A stretch of DNA of 28,573 nucleotides from Penium margaritaceum (GCA_023375785.1 SZWC01001162.1:82771-111343), one strand, 5' to 3'. Positions 1-10,047 are shown, counted from the stretch's first letter. The notes: generated by a model not told the origin, from the sequence alone. Made by a program: numbers and translations.

Positions 1-613
1 TTACTGTGACCACTCGGCCGTGTCCATACTCGTGCAGATCCCTGAGGCAGGCGGACCTGGTGACACCGGCGCGACGACAGGCGGCGGCCTGCCCGTCTGG
101 AGCTGACCGACCACTGTTCCAGAGCCCCAGATGTCACCGGGACTCCCTGCTGTGCTTTCTACGTCCTGCAGGCGCCTTTCGGCGGACTGGGCATGAGGCC
201 CATTTGCATGTTTTTGCATTATATACTCGCTGTCAGTCGATGGATGCATGCATGTGACCAGTCGTTGCGTGCGTCTTTTGATTCTGCACGTCTAGGTTCA
301 GACGGCGTAGGATTCTGACATGTGTGCGCAGAGTTACGGCCAAAACAGTGGTTTTGGGCCGGTTTTAGGACAGCTCTTGGACTGCCGCGTGCGACACCCG
401 CCGTGCGCCGCGGCAGGTATTTATGCCCTGGACCTGTCATTTGTCATTTCTCTCTGCATTTACTAAGCTATTGAAGCTTATGAGACTTTGCGCGTCTCCC
501 TAGCCTGATCCTTGCTGTTTCTTGCACCTGCCTGCTTGCTAGTGCATCAGCTGACTGGACAGTGTTGCCACGTCAGCAGCAGCAAGGCTAGGAAGCTTCC
601 TAGCAGTTTCTTA
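1..613 (+). repeat. Partial copia-type LTR (solo or 3' LTR), 5' end outside window
   Basis: The stretch aligns in the same orientation with the LTR at about 10389-11242. Both begin with the same TTACTGTGACCACTCGG segment and share a block around 293-457 at roughly 94% identity. Both end with GGCTAGGAAGCTTC followed about 15 bp later by TTCTTA. The copy further right is followed directly by a tRNA primer-binding site. This one continues into unrelated sequence (ACGACAAGCC) with no primer site, so it is a solo LTR or the 3' LTR of an element lying left of the window. The region 30-290 is much more diverged than the core. The exact terminal dinucleotides are unclear. Confidence 0.75.
293..457 (+). 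promoter_or_regulatory. Conserved LTR promoter core with TATA-like box
   Basis: This block is nearly identical to 10669-10833 while the rest of the two LTRs has diverged. It contains the shared GTGTGCGCAGAGTTACGGCC segment, a G+C-rich stretch, and TATTTATG at 418-425, which is a plausible TATA box for the element's transcript. A pyrimidine-rich start region (CATTTCTCTCTGC) follows about 20 bp downstream. The promoter role is inferred from position and conservation. Confidence 0.5.
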
Positions 614-2283
614 ACGACAAGCCTCCAGAGTGTCCCGAGACTTCTCCAGCACCTACTTCAGCGCCGGCGAGACGCCGTCAATGCGTTCCGGTAGCCCTGT
701 TGGCTTCTCCGGAGTTAGGAGAGTTTTCTCAGTGGGTTGAAACCCCCGCACCTGGTGGACTGTATTGGTGCGACGAGGAGATCTGGTGGCTGTACTAGCG
801 CTTCCGATGTTCGAAAAGCTGTTTTGGATGTCTGGACGCTGATTTCGAGATTTTCTAGCACTGCTCGTATTTTCTCGGCGGTCGAGACCCGGGCACTCGG
901 AAAGCTGTTCCGGTGCCTTGAGGAGACCACCGTTATTGTTTTAGTGGTGTACGCAGTGTGTTCTCCCCGTTGACTCGTTTGGGTTCAGCGGGGGTGACGG
1001 GGCCCAGTGCGGCTTGCTGCCGGCGCCCCTACTTAAGCCCGCTAGGGGTTCATTTGTACTCTCTCCTTGTTCTTTTATATTCAGCGTTCCAGACTTAGCC
1101 AAATTCTTGCCGTCTTGCATAGCACTCACACACAAAGCTTATGTTTGTTTTTGCATGAGCCTGCATGCCGTAAAATATTTCCAATTTTCTTCTCTATGCT
1201 CCTGCTCTTACGTGAGTTGTACCCTGCTCTTGCACTTCCTATCTCTGTCAGCAATTCTTGTGTGGTCATGTCTGGTGCCGCTTGCCGTGCGCAGATGTTG
1301 CCGTCGTCTTGTGACCGTTGCTTGCCTCTGGTGATCGGCGTCTGCGGGTCATGGGGGAGTGTTGGTGTGTGAGTCACGGTGACCTCTGGACTTGTCTCCA
1401 CAGCTAACTGGTTTGCCGAGACACCCGATGACTACGTTGACAGCGTCAGCACCAGTCGGTGCGCCCTCATGTGCTCCCTCGCCTTGCGCGTTCACAATGT
1501 AGTTGCTTGGCGTTTTTGTTTTTGCACCTGGCGCTCCTTTGAGTTTGTCATTCGGACAGCCAAAGAACCCCTACGCTTGTCGGATTCCCATAGCCTAGTT
1601 TCTGACTGGTTGGTTGGACTTGCGCGCACGTGGGTGAGACTTGAGATCCTCACTCGTCTACTGTTTGTAACTTATCTTCTGCGTTTCAAGGCATATCTTC
1701 GCCTTTTTTCCACCTTTCACAGTATAGCCTGTTGCTATGTTTTTTTACACAGTGTGCCTCCTCTCACAGAAGATTGCTCAGGGGTTTCCTCTGTTCCCTC
1801 TGTGTTTGTGCTGGATCAAAGTAGACTCATTTTGCTACTTGTGTCTATCAATGTGTGTTGTGAGGGATAGTTGGTCTTCTCTCATCTCTCTTCACTTCTA
1901 TCCCTCTGCGGACAGGTTTATGAGTACACAGCCATGAATTTCTTGTGTGTATACCGTATAGAGCTAAACCTCTTCATGTTCTCAAGTCTGTCTCTGCTTT
2001 ACACGACATCGCATGAATATCCTGGATAATGTACTGATAAGGATGACCTGGGTAAGATGACATCCTCAAAGTTTGTGATACATCCTCATTACTAAGGGTT
2101 ACGCCCCTTCCCACCTATCCACGAAGGTATGATCAATTTTCTAGATGTACCAAGTGGATGTCCTTCAAAATGTTCTCACATTGAGCTTCCTCCTTGCGGG
2201 GAATCAGACATCCCTTTGCTTTCAGTCACCATCACTCCATGCATCCGCAATGGACAGTGGCGAATTCAAAATTGTTTTCTCAA
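614..2283. other. No recognisable gene; possible diverged LTR remnant near 1010-1130
   Basis: No reading frame here has recognisable domains. The stretch is T-rich on the plus strand, especially 1060-1850. Around 1020-1120 the order of short blocks (TACTTAAGCC, TTCATTTGT, CTCTCTCC, then TAGCCAAATTCTTGCCGTC) resembles the TATA-to-R part of the LTRs at 415-520 and 10795-10890. An older LTR of the same family may lie here. The similarity is patchy and I am not certain of it. Confidence 0.3.
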
Positions 2284-2897
2284 ATTAATGTAACAGCAAT
2301 GGGCGAGTAACATTGGCCCAGCAATTCCCCGTCACACCTACATTGCCTCCCCCAGCCAGCAGCATGCCACACTGCACACTGCTTCCAGCCCAAATCACCG
2401 TCCAAAACTCTTTCTCCCTGCGTGGCAGGCATGCGGCAAGGTCAGCTGAATAATGATGACTAGCGAGAGTGCAATCCAGAGTCTCAACACAAGTGTGCCG
2501 ACAGGAGCACGTTGCCAAACGATCCACCCGAAGGACCAAACAAAGAAGAGGGGTGATTTCTTGGCACCGCCGACACCACTCTTGCAGTCTATGTCTGCTG
2601 TACACAGAACCAGAGAGGGAGTGATTCACCAAACCACACAGAGGCCTGTGCGATGACAACCATCACACAGGCCTTGGCTGCTGCTTTTGCTGGCGGCAAC
2701 TGCCACCACACCTGCAGCCTCTGCCGCCGCCGCCAATGCTGTGCTGTGACAGCACCCATAAATACAATTCACTCGCCACCTGAAAGCAACTGAAGCGACA
2801 CAATGCATCACCCCACCCAAAGGCAAGCAGCTAACCAAAACAACATTCTCTCAAGAATCCCCCCTTCCGTGCGTCTTGCCAAGGCAAGAGTCCAACA
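2284..2897 (-). other. Putative 3' flank / 3' UTR of the KH-domain gene
   Basis: This is the sequence immediately downstream (minus-strand sense) of the KH gene stop codon. It holds short open stretches on both strands but none with a recognisable domain. I could not identify a convincing polyadenylation signal. Part of it is probably 3' UTR; a short terminal exon cannot be excluded. Confidence 0.3.
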
Positions 2898-5800
2898 TCA
2901 GTGCGCAGCAGTCTGCCGCAAGCGCGGGCCCACAACTGGAGAGAAGCCCCTCAAAGGGCTTGTGCTGCCACTGCTGATGGCGTTGCTCTCACCTCCCTCA
3001 CTCCGAGTCAAACCACCACTGCCATCAGCAGGCAGGGTGCATCGTCGCACCGGTGCCCCTGCTTCTGCCGAGCCGCTTCGCAGAACTGTCGCAAACTCAA
3101 CAGAACCTCCCCCAGCCCCAGCTCCAACAGCTAAGCCTTCCAGACTACCGTGGTTGTCCGCAGTTGAGGCAAAGCATCCGGAAACACCGGCTGCAGCGGG
3201 GAGGGCATCTCCAGCAGTCCAAGCCGAGTGCCAAGGCAGGAGAGATGCAGGGGGCTCAAACAGCCCCCCTGAGCAGCTCGACGACAGAGCAGAAGCACCA
3301 AACGTGTTTGCGGTGGTATTCTGATAGGGAAGCGACTTGCCCTCCCAAGTCGTGGAGCTGGTGGGGCCCAGAGAATCAGCCAGTTCAGAGACACTGCAGT
3401 CGCCCTTCCCTCCCATCCACAGCTCCCTCTGCTGCCACAGGCCGCGGTTTCCCCCCATCCAAAGCCCATACACTCCCCAGCCAGGCGCAGGCGCAGACTG
3501 ACCACTCCTCACCCATCCCCCCCCACTCTGTGAGTCGCTGAACTTAACACCCACGTCCCTCCTTGCAGTAGACGGGTGCAACAGAAGCCCACCTCCCCAC
3601 AACTGCTCCGCCTCACCTGCCATCTCATCCACACTTCCCACCCCAGCATTTGGTGGCGCCCATGACCATGGGGATGGTGTCGGCCCCATCTGCCGCGGGA
3701 AGACTTTCCCAGCATCGCCCGCAACACTCAACCTGGAGAGCAAGTGCAGCAGCTGCTGACCTTCCTGCTCGCCACACCCACCACCATCATAAGCCGTGAC
3801 ACCCTTGTCCTCCTCCAGCACACCCTCAACGGTCACCCCTTGATCAAACTCGTCGCATCGTGGACTGCTACATCCCCTGCTCCCTCCGCCGCTGCTGCTG
3901 CCACTGCTGCTGCTGCTGCTACTGCTGCAGATCTGCATGTCGATGCTGCTCCAAGCACCGTCGCCCCAACCACCACTTCCTCCAACCAAGTCTCCATCCC
4001 CCTCCCCCTTCTGAGTCCCAGAAGCCTGGCCACTCCTGCCCTCCTTTCTCTGCCACTCCCAGTCCTCCAGCCATGGAGCTGTTGCCAGGAGGAGTGCTTC
4101 ACCCGGTTGCTCCTGCTCCTGCTCAGACACGGGCGGCTGCTGCAGCTGCTGCAGCTGCTGCGGCTGATGATGCTGCAGCTGCAGCTGCTGCTGCTGCTGA
4201 GCATGGAGCTGCTGATCACGACCCTTGTTGGGTGCTTTCTGCAAAGGTGGCGGCCACTTCTTGGCAGTTCCCCAGCATGTCGGCAAGCTTTGCTTCTGCT
4301 GCAGTTGATGCTGCTGGGTGCAGCCGTTCTGCTGCTGTCGCGAGACGGGTGACGAAACATTCCTTGCCCTCTCCAGGTGCAGATGGTCATGCCCTGCTGC
4401 ATTGTCAGTACTGATCGCTGGAGCAGACCCCACTGCTGGATATGGCAGCATGGTGAGGCTCCTGAGCCGCAGGCACAGCCAGTCTGAAGAGAGTGGAGAG
4501 GAAGCGTTGACAGCGTGAGAACCGTGGCGGGCGGCCACTTCTTCACCTTGATGGCGCGACGTGCCTCTGCATGCGTCGACAGTACCTGCAGCAGTAGTCA
4601 CATCCGGCTTCCCTTCAATGTGCATCTGCTGGTGCTGCTGCTGCTGCTTCTCATGTCGTTGATGAATGGAAAAGGTCTCAGGCACAATGTCAACGTTGTC
4701 GGAAGGAGATGCTGAATAGGGCACCCAGTTCCCACAGGAACTCCGCACTCCACCATTGTTGCTCCTGCCACTTCCCACACACACACCATCGCCAGTCGTA
4801 GGCAACAGCGGACCAGAGCCAGACGCGCCATCCCCCCTGCCTCTGCTGCCGGCAATCCACGCAGCCCTTGCCACACCTCCCACGTTCTTCACCCCGCTCC
4901 GCATGCCCCCACCCAGGATGGAGACACCGCCTGCCCCATGTAGTGCTTTGCGGGGAGGCGGCTGATACTGGAAGTCAACGCCGTCAATGTGATGCTCGCG
5001 CAGAACAAACAGGCCCTCACGCTTGAGCCGGCACAACTCCTTGTACTTGTCCACCGCACCGTGGATAAGACGAATGACCCTCTCCACTTTGTCTCTCCTT
5101 CCCTGCACCCGAAATTTCCTCACCTCCTCCGTCCCCATCAGTCCCTCCGCCCCTGATCCATTAAAGCCATCTGCACCCACATGGCCTGTGCCTGCCCGCT
5201 CCAAGGTGCATGCTCCCACGCCCCCGCCCCGGCCACCACCACTGCTGCCGCCGCCGCCGCCGCTGCTGCTGCTGCCGCCAGCCAGGGCACCGCTACCGCC
5301 GCTGCCGCCTCCGCCCTCACCACTGTTGCCGCGACTGCAGCTGCTCCACTCCGCCATCGCAGCCGCCGCTGTCTCTGTCCATGACTGCACCACGGCCCCA
5401 GTGACGTGGCCAATCTGCCTGGCTGCCGCACCCGAGGAGCCAATCACAAAGCCTGCAGCCAGAAGAGTCACCCACACGTAGGCCTCCCTCCCATCCTCCG
5501 ACCGCTCCACCCACAGCACCCTGTGGTCCTCCGTGTACATGGGCTCCAGCTCCACAGCCGAACAAACCGCGCCTGCACCCGCCAATGCCGCGCCTGACAC
5601 ACCACCAGGGCAGGACAGGGCAGACGATCCCGTGCCAGCTGCCGCTGCTGCGGCGGAAATGCCGTCGCCCCGTGGGCCCCGCGCCCACCGCCTGCGCGGC
5701 TCGACAGGGGCATCAAACCCCGCCCAGTCGCCCGCCGATGGCAGTAAGGGGGGCTGCTGCTGCGGGAGGTTCGGCGGCTGGTCTTCGAGAGCCAGCAGCG

Positions 5801-6179
5801 GCTCTGCGACCGCCTGCTGCGGATGCGTATGAGGATGGTGGTGCTGATTCTGATGCTGATGCTGCAGCTGCCGCTGAAACTGCAGTTGCTGGAGCCCGTT
5901 GTGGTGGTAGTGCCCTGTCCTATTGTTGTTAGTGCTGCCGACGTGCTGCCGCTGCTGCTCACGTTGCTGCTCTTGGTAAAGACCCACGCTGCCTTCAAGT
6001 TCCATCTGACAATGTGCGTGGCGGGCGGTCCTCCCGCCTGTGACAGCTGGCGCCCATTCCTCCACCTCGTGTGGCAGAAATTCCTGCTCCACCAGTAGCT
6101 GCAGCTGCTGATGCTGCTGCTGATGCTTCTGCTGCTGGTGGTGGAGCAATGGCCTTTCTTTGCGGAAGTGCTGCATCAT
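2898..6179 (-). CDS. KH-domain RNA-binding protein with extensive low-complexity tracts
   Basis: A single uninterrupted frame of about 1,093 codons runs from ATG at 6179 to TGA at 2898-2900. The frame stays open upstream of 6179 without an obvious earlier ATG, so an extra 5' exon is possible. The N-terminus (residues ~5-150) is rich in Gln and His. A KH fold is readable at ~231-378. VTLLAAGFVIGSSGAAARQI carries the RNA-binding GxxG loop (GSSG). After an ~85-residue Gly/Ser-rich insertion, VRKFRVQGRRDKVERVIRLI supplies the last strand and helix. A conserved-looking DGVDFQYQPPPRKAL segment follows. The rest is low-complexity Gln, Ser and Gly sequence with no second domain seen. KH proteins bind single-stranded RNA, so the likely role is post-transcriptional control in nucleus or cytoplasm; the targets are unknown. 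Being open for 3.3 kb with recognisable conserved segments, it is probably a functional gene. Confidence 0.75.
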   Translation of the reverse strand: MMQHFRKERPLLHHQQQKHQQQHQQLQLLVEQEFLPHEVEEWAPAVTGGRTARHAHCQMELEGSVGLYQEQQREQQRQHVGSTNNNRTGHYHHNGLQQLQFQRQLQHQHQNQHHHPHTHPQQAVAEPLLALEDQPPNLPQQQPPLLPSAGDWAGFDAPVEPRRRWARGPRGDGISAAAAAAGTGSSALSCPGGVSGAALAGAGAVCSAVELEPMYTEDHRVLWVERSEDGREAYVWVTLLAAGFVIGSSGAAARQIGHVTGAVVQSWTETAAAAMAEWSSCSRGNSGEGGGGSGGSGALAGGSSSSGGGGGSSGGGRGGGVGACTLERAGTGHVGADGFNGSGAEGLMGTEEVRKFRVQGRRDKVERVIRLIHGAVDKYKELCRLKREGLFVLREHHIDGVDFQYQPPPRKALHGAGGVSILGGGMRSGVKNVGGVARAAWIAGSRGRGDGASGSGPLLPTTGDGVCVGSGRSNNGGVRSSCGNWVPYSASPSDNVDIVPETFSIHQRHEKQQQQHQQMHIEGKPDVTTAAGTVDACRGTSRHQGEEVAARHGSHAVNASSPLSSDWLCLRLRSLTMLPYPAVGSAPAISTDNAAGHDHLHLERARNVSSPVSRQQQNGCTQQHQLQQKQSLPTCWGTAKKWPPPLQKAPNKGRDQQLHAQQQQQLQLQHHQPQQLQQLQQPPVSEQEQEQPGEALLLATAPWLEDWEWQRKEGRSGQASGTQKGEGDGDLVGGSGGWGDGAWSSIDMQICSSSSSSSSGSSSGGGSRGCSSPRCDEFDQGVTVEGVLEEDKGVTAYDGGGCGEQEGQQLLHLLSRLSVAGDAGKVFPRQMGPTPSPWSWAPPNAGVGSVDEMAGEAEQLWGGGLLLHPSTARRDVGVKFSDSQSGGGWVRSGQSAPAPGWGVYGLWMGGNRGLWQQRELWMGGKGDCSVSELADSLGPTSSTTWEGKSLPYQNTTANTFGASALSSSCSGGLFEPPASLLPWHSAWTAGDALPAAAGVSGCFASTADNHGSLEGLAVGAGAGGGSVEFATVLRSGSAEAGAPVRRCTLPADGSGGLTRSEGGESNAISSGSTSPLRGFSPVVGPRLRQTAAH

Positions 6180-6246
6180 GGCGCGCTGCACCTCCCTCCT
6201 TCCCTCGCTAATCCTTGCCAGCCCTCGGCGCCGCTTCTCCCCCTCG

Positions 6247-6366
6247 AGAAAAAAGGAGGAGGAGGAAGAGGAGGCAAGGGAGGAGAGTGGGGAGAGGAGG
6301 AAGAGGAGGAGCAGGAGAAGGAGGAGGAGGAGGAGGAGGAGGAGGAGGAGGTTCCCCGGAGGAGGA
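6247..6366 (-). repeat. (GGA)n purine tract, i.e. pyrimidine (TCC)n tract upstream of the KH gene start
   Basis: About 120 bp are almost pure purine on the plus strand, with an uninterrupted GGA run near 6318-6352. On the coding (minus) strand this is a long CT-rich tract ending about 70 bp before the first ATG. It could be a pyrimidine-rich 5' UTR or promoter element. It could also be the polypyrimidine tract of an intron whose acceptor would be a nearby AG, for example in TTTTTTCTCGAG. Tracts of this kind can form triplex or G-quadruplex structures. Confidence 0.8.
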
Positions 6367-8765
6367 TGTGGGTTGGCGACTACAACGAGATTTTTAGGTC
6401 AGATCGACGAGAGGGCGCGTTAGAGCCTCGTGTGAGCTGCTCCTCGACAACTCCGTGTTACTTTTGCTCTGCCAGCCGAATGTCCGAAGATTCCAGCCAG
6501 CGCGCCGGCCAGAGGGGTTCGGTGGCGGGGCGGAAAGATCCAGAGTAACTAAGCGCGCGCGGACTATCAGCAAAAGACACCGACCCAACCTGGTTTGGCG
6601 TCGATGCTCGTCACCAAGAAATGCCAGACACCGTCTGTTCGGCAAGTTCCGCCGCGGCGACGGCCATTCCGCTGTGAGAAAGCCCAGCAGAAGCTCTGTG
6701 GCCGCTTTTACTCGTCCGCCCCCAGCCTTCACTTCCTCGATCCCGCGCAGAGCAGTACCCGCGGGCCCCAAAATCGCCGGCGTCCGTGCGCGCGATCGCT
6801 TCTGCTCACCCGTTTGAGATTGCTCTCGCGGAGTCCTCAGGGCGGAGGAGGCCCAAGGGAGGCCCGCGATACTCCGCGGCAGAGGACCCACAACGGCGGG
6901 ATTGAGGCGAAGGCGGACACCCCTCCTGGCTCCGTGGGGCTTGCTCGGGGCTCCTCTTCCCTGAGTCCCGGACCAGGGCTGTGTCCTGTCTTCCTCACAC
7001 TCGTCCGACTCCCACCGCACTGCGGGGTAGGCGATTGGGCGTCGATCGGCTCGGGAAATTTGGCACAGGACTATAACATGTGAGCCCTGGAATCGGTGAT
7101 CGACACGGCGTGAAGACAAGGGCGGTGAGAAGAAGCCGAGGACGGCGAACGAAATCCGAGGGTTGCGAGCCCTTCAGTGTGGAAAATCTCTGTAGGTGAG
7201 AAGATTGAGGGTAAACTGGATAAGCACAAATGCGTGTTCGAAGGAGAAAGTAAAGACTTTGGCCATTGAATCGGTATGCGCGGTTTGGTTCCTTTCCTGG
7301 TCCCCTGCTGTATACGCAGGCGCTGCTGTTGCTCCTACTGTGTCGCGGTAAGTGGGTGAACTGTCGCAGAGGATGACAGGAGTAGAGGCCGGTAGCAGCA
7401 ACAGCTGGATGGACACGTCGCGGATCAGGCGCGACGAAGTCGGCTCGTCACAGGAAACCACACGCGTCACCGTTTGAGGCGGAGTTGCTTGCATCAGCAT
7501 CCCGTCCCTGAAGCAGCAGCAGCAGCAGCACCTGGCTGTCCAGCCTCAGCTGCAGTTAGAGGCGAGTGGTAGGCAGCCAAGGCTGCCACGACTCGGGAAA
7601 GTCGGACGATGGCGAGCGATGCGAACGGCAGCCCAAGCGACGGCCGTGTTGCAACAGTAGCCCCGATCCCGCGCACGCTACCTCACGGAAATTTCGGCGT
7701 CTGGACTACCGGAAATTTTTCTCGTGCCTGTAAACATGAAACGGGTTGGGTATGGTCCTCAGGAGGTTTTGGAGGTTGAGCGACGTTGGATGAAAGGGTT
7801 CGAGTACAAGGGCGGCCGTGTCCCAAACGGAAATTTTGACTGGGCCGCTGGATGCTCCACCGTGAACACCGAAGTTGCTTGTTTCCTTGCGAATCATGTG
7901 CGAGCCCGCCCAAAAGTCCATCAAAAGCGTCGGGGGAAGCCGCGGCCGGCTGAGCACTGCAGCAAGACCGACTTAAAGCCGGGTCCTTGAACGTACGAGA
8001 TGCGTCCACGGCTTACTTGGGCGGCAAAGGAGACGGCCAGACATAACCGCTCACCCGTCCGCAACCCATTGGCGATCGGACCTCAGGCGGTAACCGTCTC
8101 GGCAGTCCCCCAGAGCGCCTCTTTCGGCCACGTAGCGCCATGGTCGGCCGCCACGCTTGCAGCACTGTTGCTCCATCGACGGTTCAGGATCAGCCAGCAA
8201 GTGTGAGGCAGAGAAAGTGAGGAATTGGGTCCTCTTCGTTCAAATATACTTTCCCCCCTCGATCCGCAATTGACTGACTTCACTGCCACAGGTGGGGAAT
8301 GGGCCATTTCTCGTGCTTTCACGTAAAAAGGAAACTGAAAGCTAATGTTTTTCCTCTCCATGCCTCGCCTCTGCAGAGCTACGACGGAAATGCAAGACGG
8401 AGCAGAGTGTCGACGTCGTTCTCTCGGTGTATGGTGGTAGCCGAAATTGTCCTCGTTCCAAGTTGACATAAATATTCACTATCTGAACAGGTCCTAAAAA
8501 AACGATCGAAGGCTTTGAAAACAAGCAAGAAATTGAAGAGCAGGACGACGAAAACCTGGACGCTTTTGCGACCACGACGAGGCTTGAACGCTGCGAAGAA
8601 AAGGCATCCCATCAAATATCTGGGAGCAAGGGGGCCTCACCAACCTGTCATTCACACTTTCCACGTCCATTACAGCGAACAGAGTCTGAAAACCGTGCCG
8701 CGTGAACTAGACATCCAACTCGAGGCACACGGACGAAGTTGTTTGTCTGCGGCTAATTCCCCGAT
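6367..8765. other. G+C- and CpG-rich gene-free stretch, putative KH-gene promoter / 5' region
   Basis: Base composition from 6367 to about 8460 is clearly more G+C-rich and CpG-rich than the flanks. Several frames are open over 200-700 bp on both strands, as expected from high G+C, but none shows a domain. A short (GCA)6 run lies at 7513-7530. Its position immediately upstream of the KH gene suggests promoter plus 5' UTR and possibly an upstream exon. From about 8460 to 8765 composition becomes A+T-richer and nothing is recognisable. Confidence 0.4.
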
Positions 8766-8946
8766 CGCCCCCACTTTCGGCCGACCATGTCTGAAACGCC
8801 CCCATTCTGAGAATAATGAACTATGTCGCCCCCATTCGAAAATCTTTGACCTATATCGCCCCCATTTTTTATTAGTTTCACAAGTAAACCCCATTCTGAG
8901 AATTATGGCTACGGATCCCCCATTATTTCAACAAATTTTACAGGGC
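8766..8946 (+). repeat. 30-bp minisatellite, six units (unit A, upstream array)
   Basis: Units start at 8766, 8797, 8827, 8857, 8887 and 8917, that is 31, 30, 30, 30 and 30 bp apart. The first four begin CGCCCCCA and the last two AACCCCATT and CCCCCATTA. Outside this anchor the monomers share little except ATTCTGAGAAT in units 2 and 5. The reverse complement of unit 3 resembles the monomers at 19748-20145 (TTTCGA followed by ATGGG). The array is therefore the mirror counterpart of the arrays in unit B. Confidence 0.75.
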
Positions 8947-9592
8947 TTGAGTTTAGGGATGCCGACATCGGCGGAGCCTCGTGTGTACGTCATCGCCAGC
9001 CGACCACACTGTCGCTATAAGAACGTAACGGGACCTTAATTTTGCAACTCGAAATCATGGTTTATGGCTGTTCTTTGTTTAAGTTTGCATTTCGGGTTTG
9101 TTTTTGCAAACCTTACGTAAATTCGACACAGTATGACGCGGCATTGCTTACATCATACGTCGAACCCGATTGGTCCACTTCCGAAGTGCACACCGAAAGT
9201 GGACGACGGCCCAATGGGACGCCGTAGCCCCACCCGGGGGGGTATGGGACTGTGCATCACAAGACTGTGTCATGTTGCGAGCGATGCACGATTCATGCGT
9301 GTCGCCCGTTTCCACATAGACACGGGCAAGTTAATTCTACCCGCCCGACATTGCAGCCGCACTTTCCAAAACATAGGACAACTAGTTGGACCAGGTTCGC
9401 TTCTCGAACGCTCGCATGCACTAATGAAGAGGTCCAGTGTCGAACCTCTTCGTTGTACTGGTTCGCACTACGAACAAGTACTATGGTATGTACTTAAAGT
9501 GCTTCTCCGTCAGTCCACTTCGCTAAGTATCCACTTACTCTCGAACTTTGAATCCACGTTAGATCGAGCTGGACATCGATGGACATCCGACT
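8947..9592. other. Unit A spacer upstream of the short ORF
   Basis: No gene is recognisable. From about 9410 onward the sequence aligns with the reverse complement of 19215-19380. Shared blocks include GTACTGGTT or GTACCGGTT, GTGCTTC and TCGAACTTTGA, followed by GGACAT just before the ORF. This part is thus a conserved leader or promoter of the repeated unit. 8947-9400 is not clearly alignable. Confidence 0.4.
9455..9481 (+). other. Hairpin conserved in position between units A and B
   Basis: The left arm GTACTGGTTCG (9455-9465) pairs with the right arm CGAACAAGTAC (9471-9481) with one mismatch and a 5-nt loop. At the aligned place in unit B (19309-19335, opposite strand) the sequence is again an inverted repeat, with arms GTACCGGTT and AACCGGTAC. 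The T:A pair at the fifth arm position is C:G in the other copy, so pairing is kept there by changes on both sides. Confidence 0.5.
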
Positions 9593-9625
9593 GGCCTGGC
9601 ACATCATGGATGGGGTACACCCGTA

Positions 9626-9850
9626 ATGGACCCTGTGGCGGCTCATGGGGCATGGGTCGCATTGAAGGAGTGGGACAGGTTTGTAGCACGCAACCGTGAG
9701 TTGGGCCATGAAGAACCATCATGGGCCCCACCTTCTCTGACTCCAGAACACATGGCATGGGACGTGGGAATGTCCATGCCGAGGAGTCGTCCGCCAAACT
9801 GTCCCGAGCCATGGGAGCCGTGGGTATGGACAAAGCCACCGAGTCCGTAG
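9626..9850 (+). CDS. Short conserved ORF of unit A, unknown function
   Basis: The frame is open from before 9593, has its first ATG at 9626 and ends at TAG 9848-9850 (74 residues from that ATG). Its product is homologous along its length to the minus-strand ORF ending at 18939. Shared pieces are GPAHHGWGT, AWVALKE, WDR, RELG, TPEHMAW, EPWEPW and a final SP-stop at the identical codon. The only indel between the copies is one whole codon (a Gln present in B). By hand count about 45 of 252 bases differ; second codon positions change least (about 7), but many first-position changes alter residues, so evidence for coding constraint is modest. I recognise no family. It may be a gene fragment carried in a repeat. 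Unit B lacks the ATG at this position and starts further upstream. Confidence 0.35.
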   Translation: MDPVAAHGAWVALKEWDRFVARNRELGHEEPSWAPPSLTPEHMAWDVGMSMPRSRPPNCPEPWEPWVWTKPPSP

Positions 9851-10047
9851 TGGCCCCTGCGCATGTTACCATTGACGTTTTTTGGCCAAATCATGTCCAC
9901 TTTGCCCCCTGTTTCCAGGAGCATGTTAATTTCTCTTCACATTTCCATTTGTCTAATGCCCTCCTTTTATAGTCTTTGTGAAGGACTCTGTCCATTCCTT
10001 CGTACATGGCCGTTTTTTTTGCTTAAGACCATACATTTTCACAAAGT

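Noticed and set aside
3744..4546. Leu-, Ala- and Cys-rich open frames opposite the KH gene
   Set aside because: They are shadows of CAG/CTG repeats in the KH coding sequence read in other frames.
6394..7119. Minus-strand open frame of 241 codons upstream of the KH gene
   Set aside because: Arg/Pro/Gly-rich composition is expected from high G+C; no domain, and frames on the other strand are equally open.
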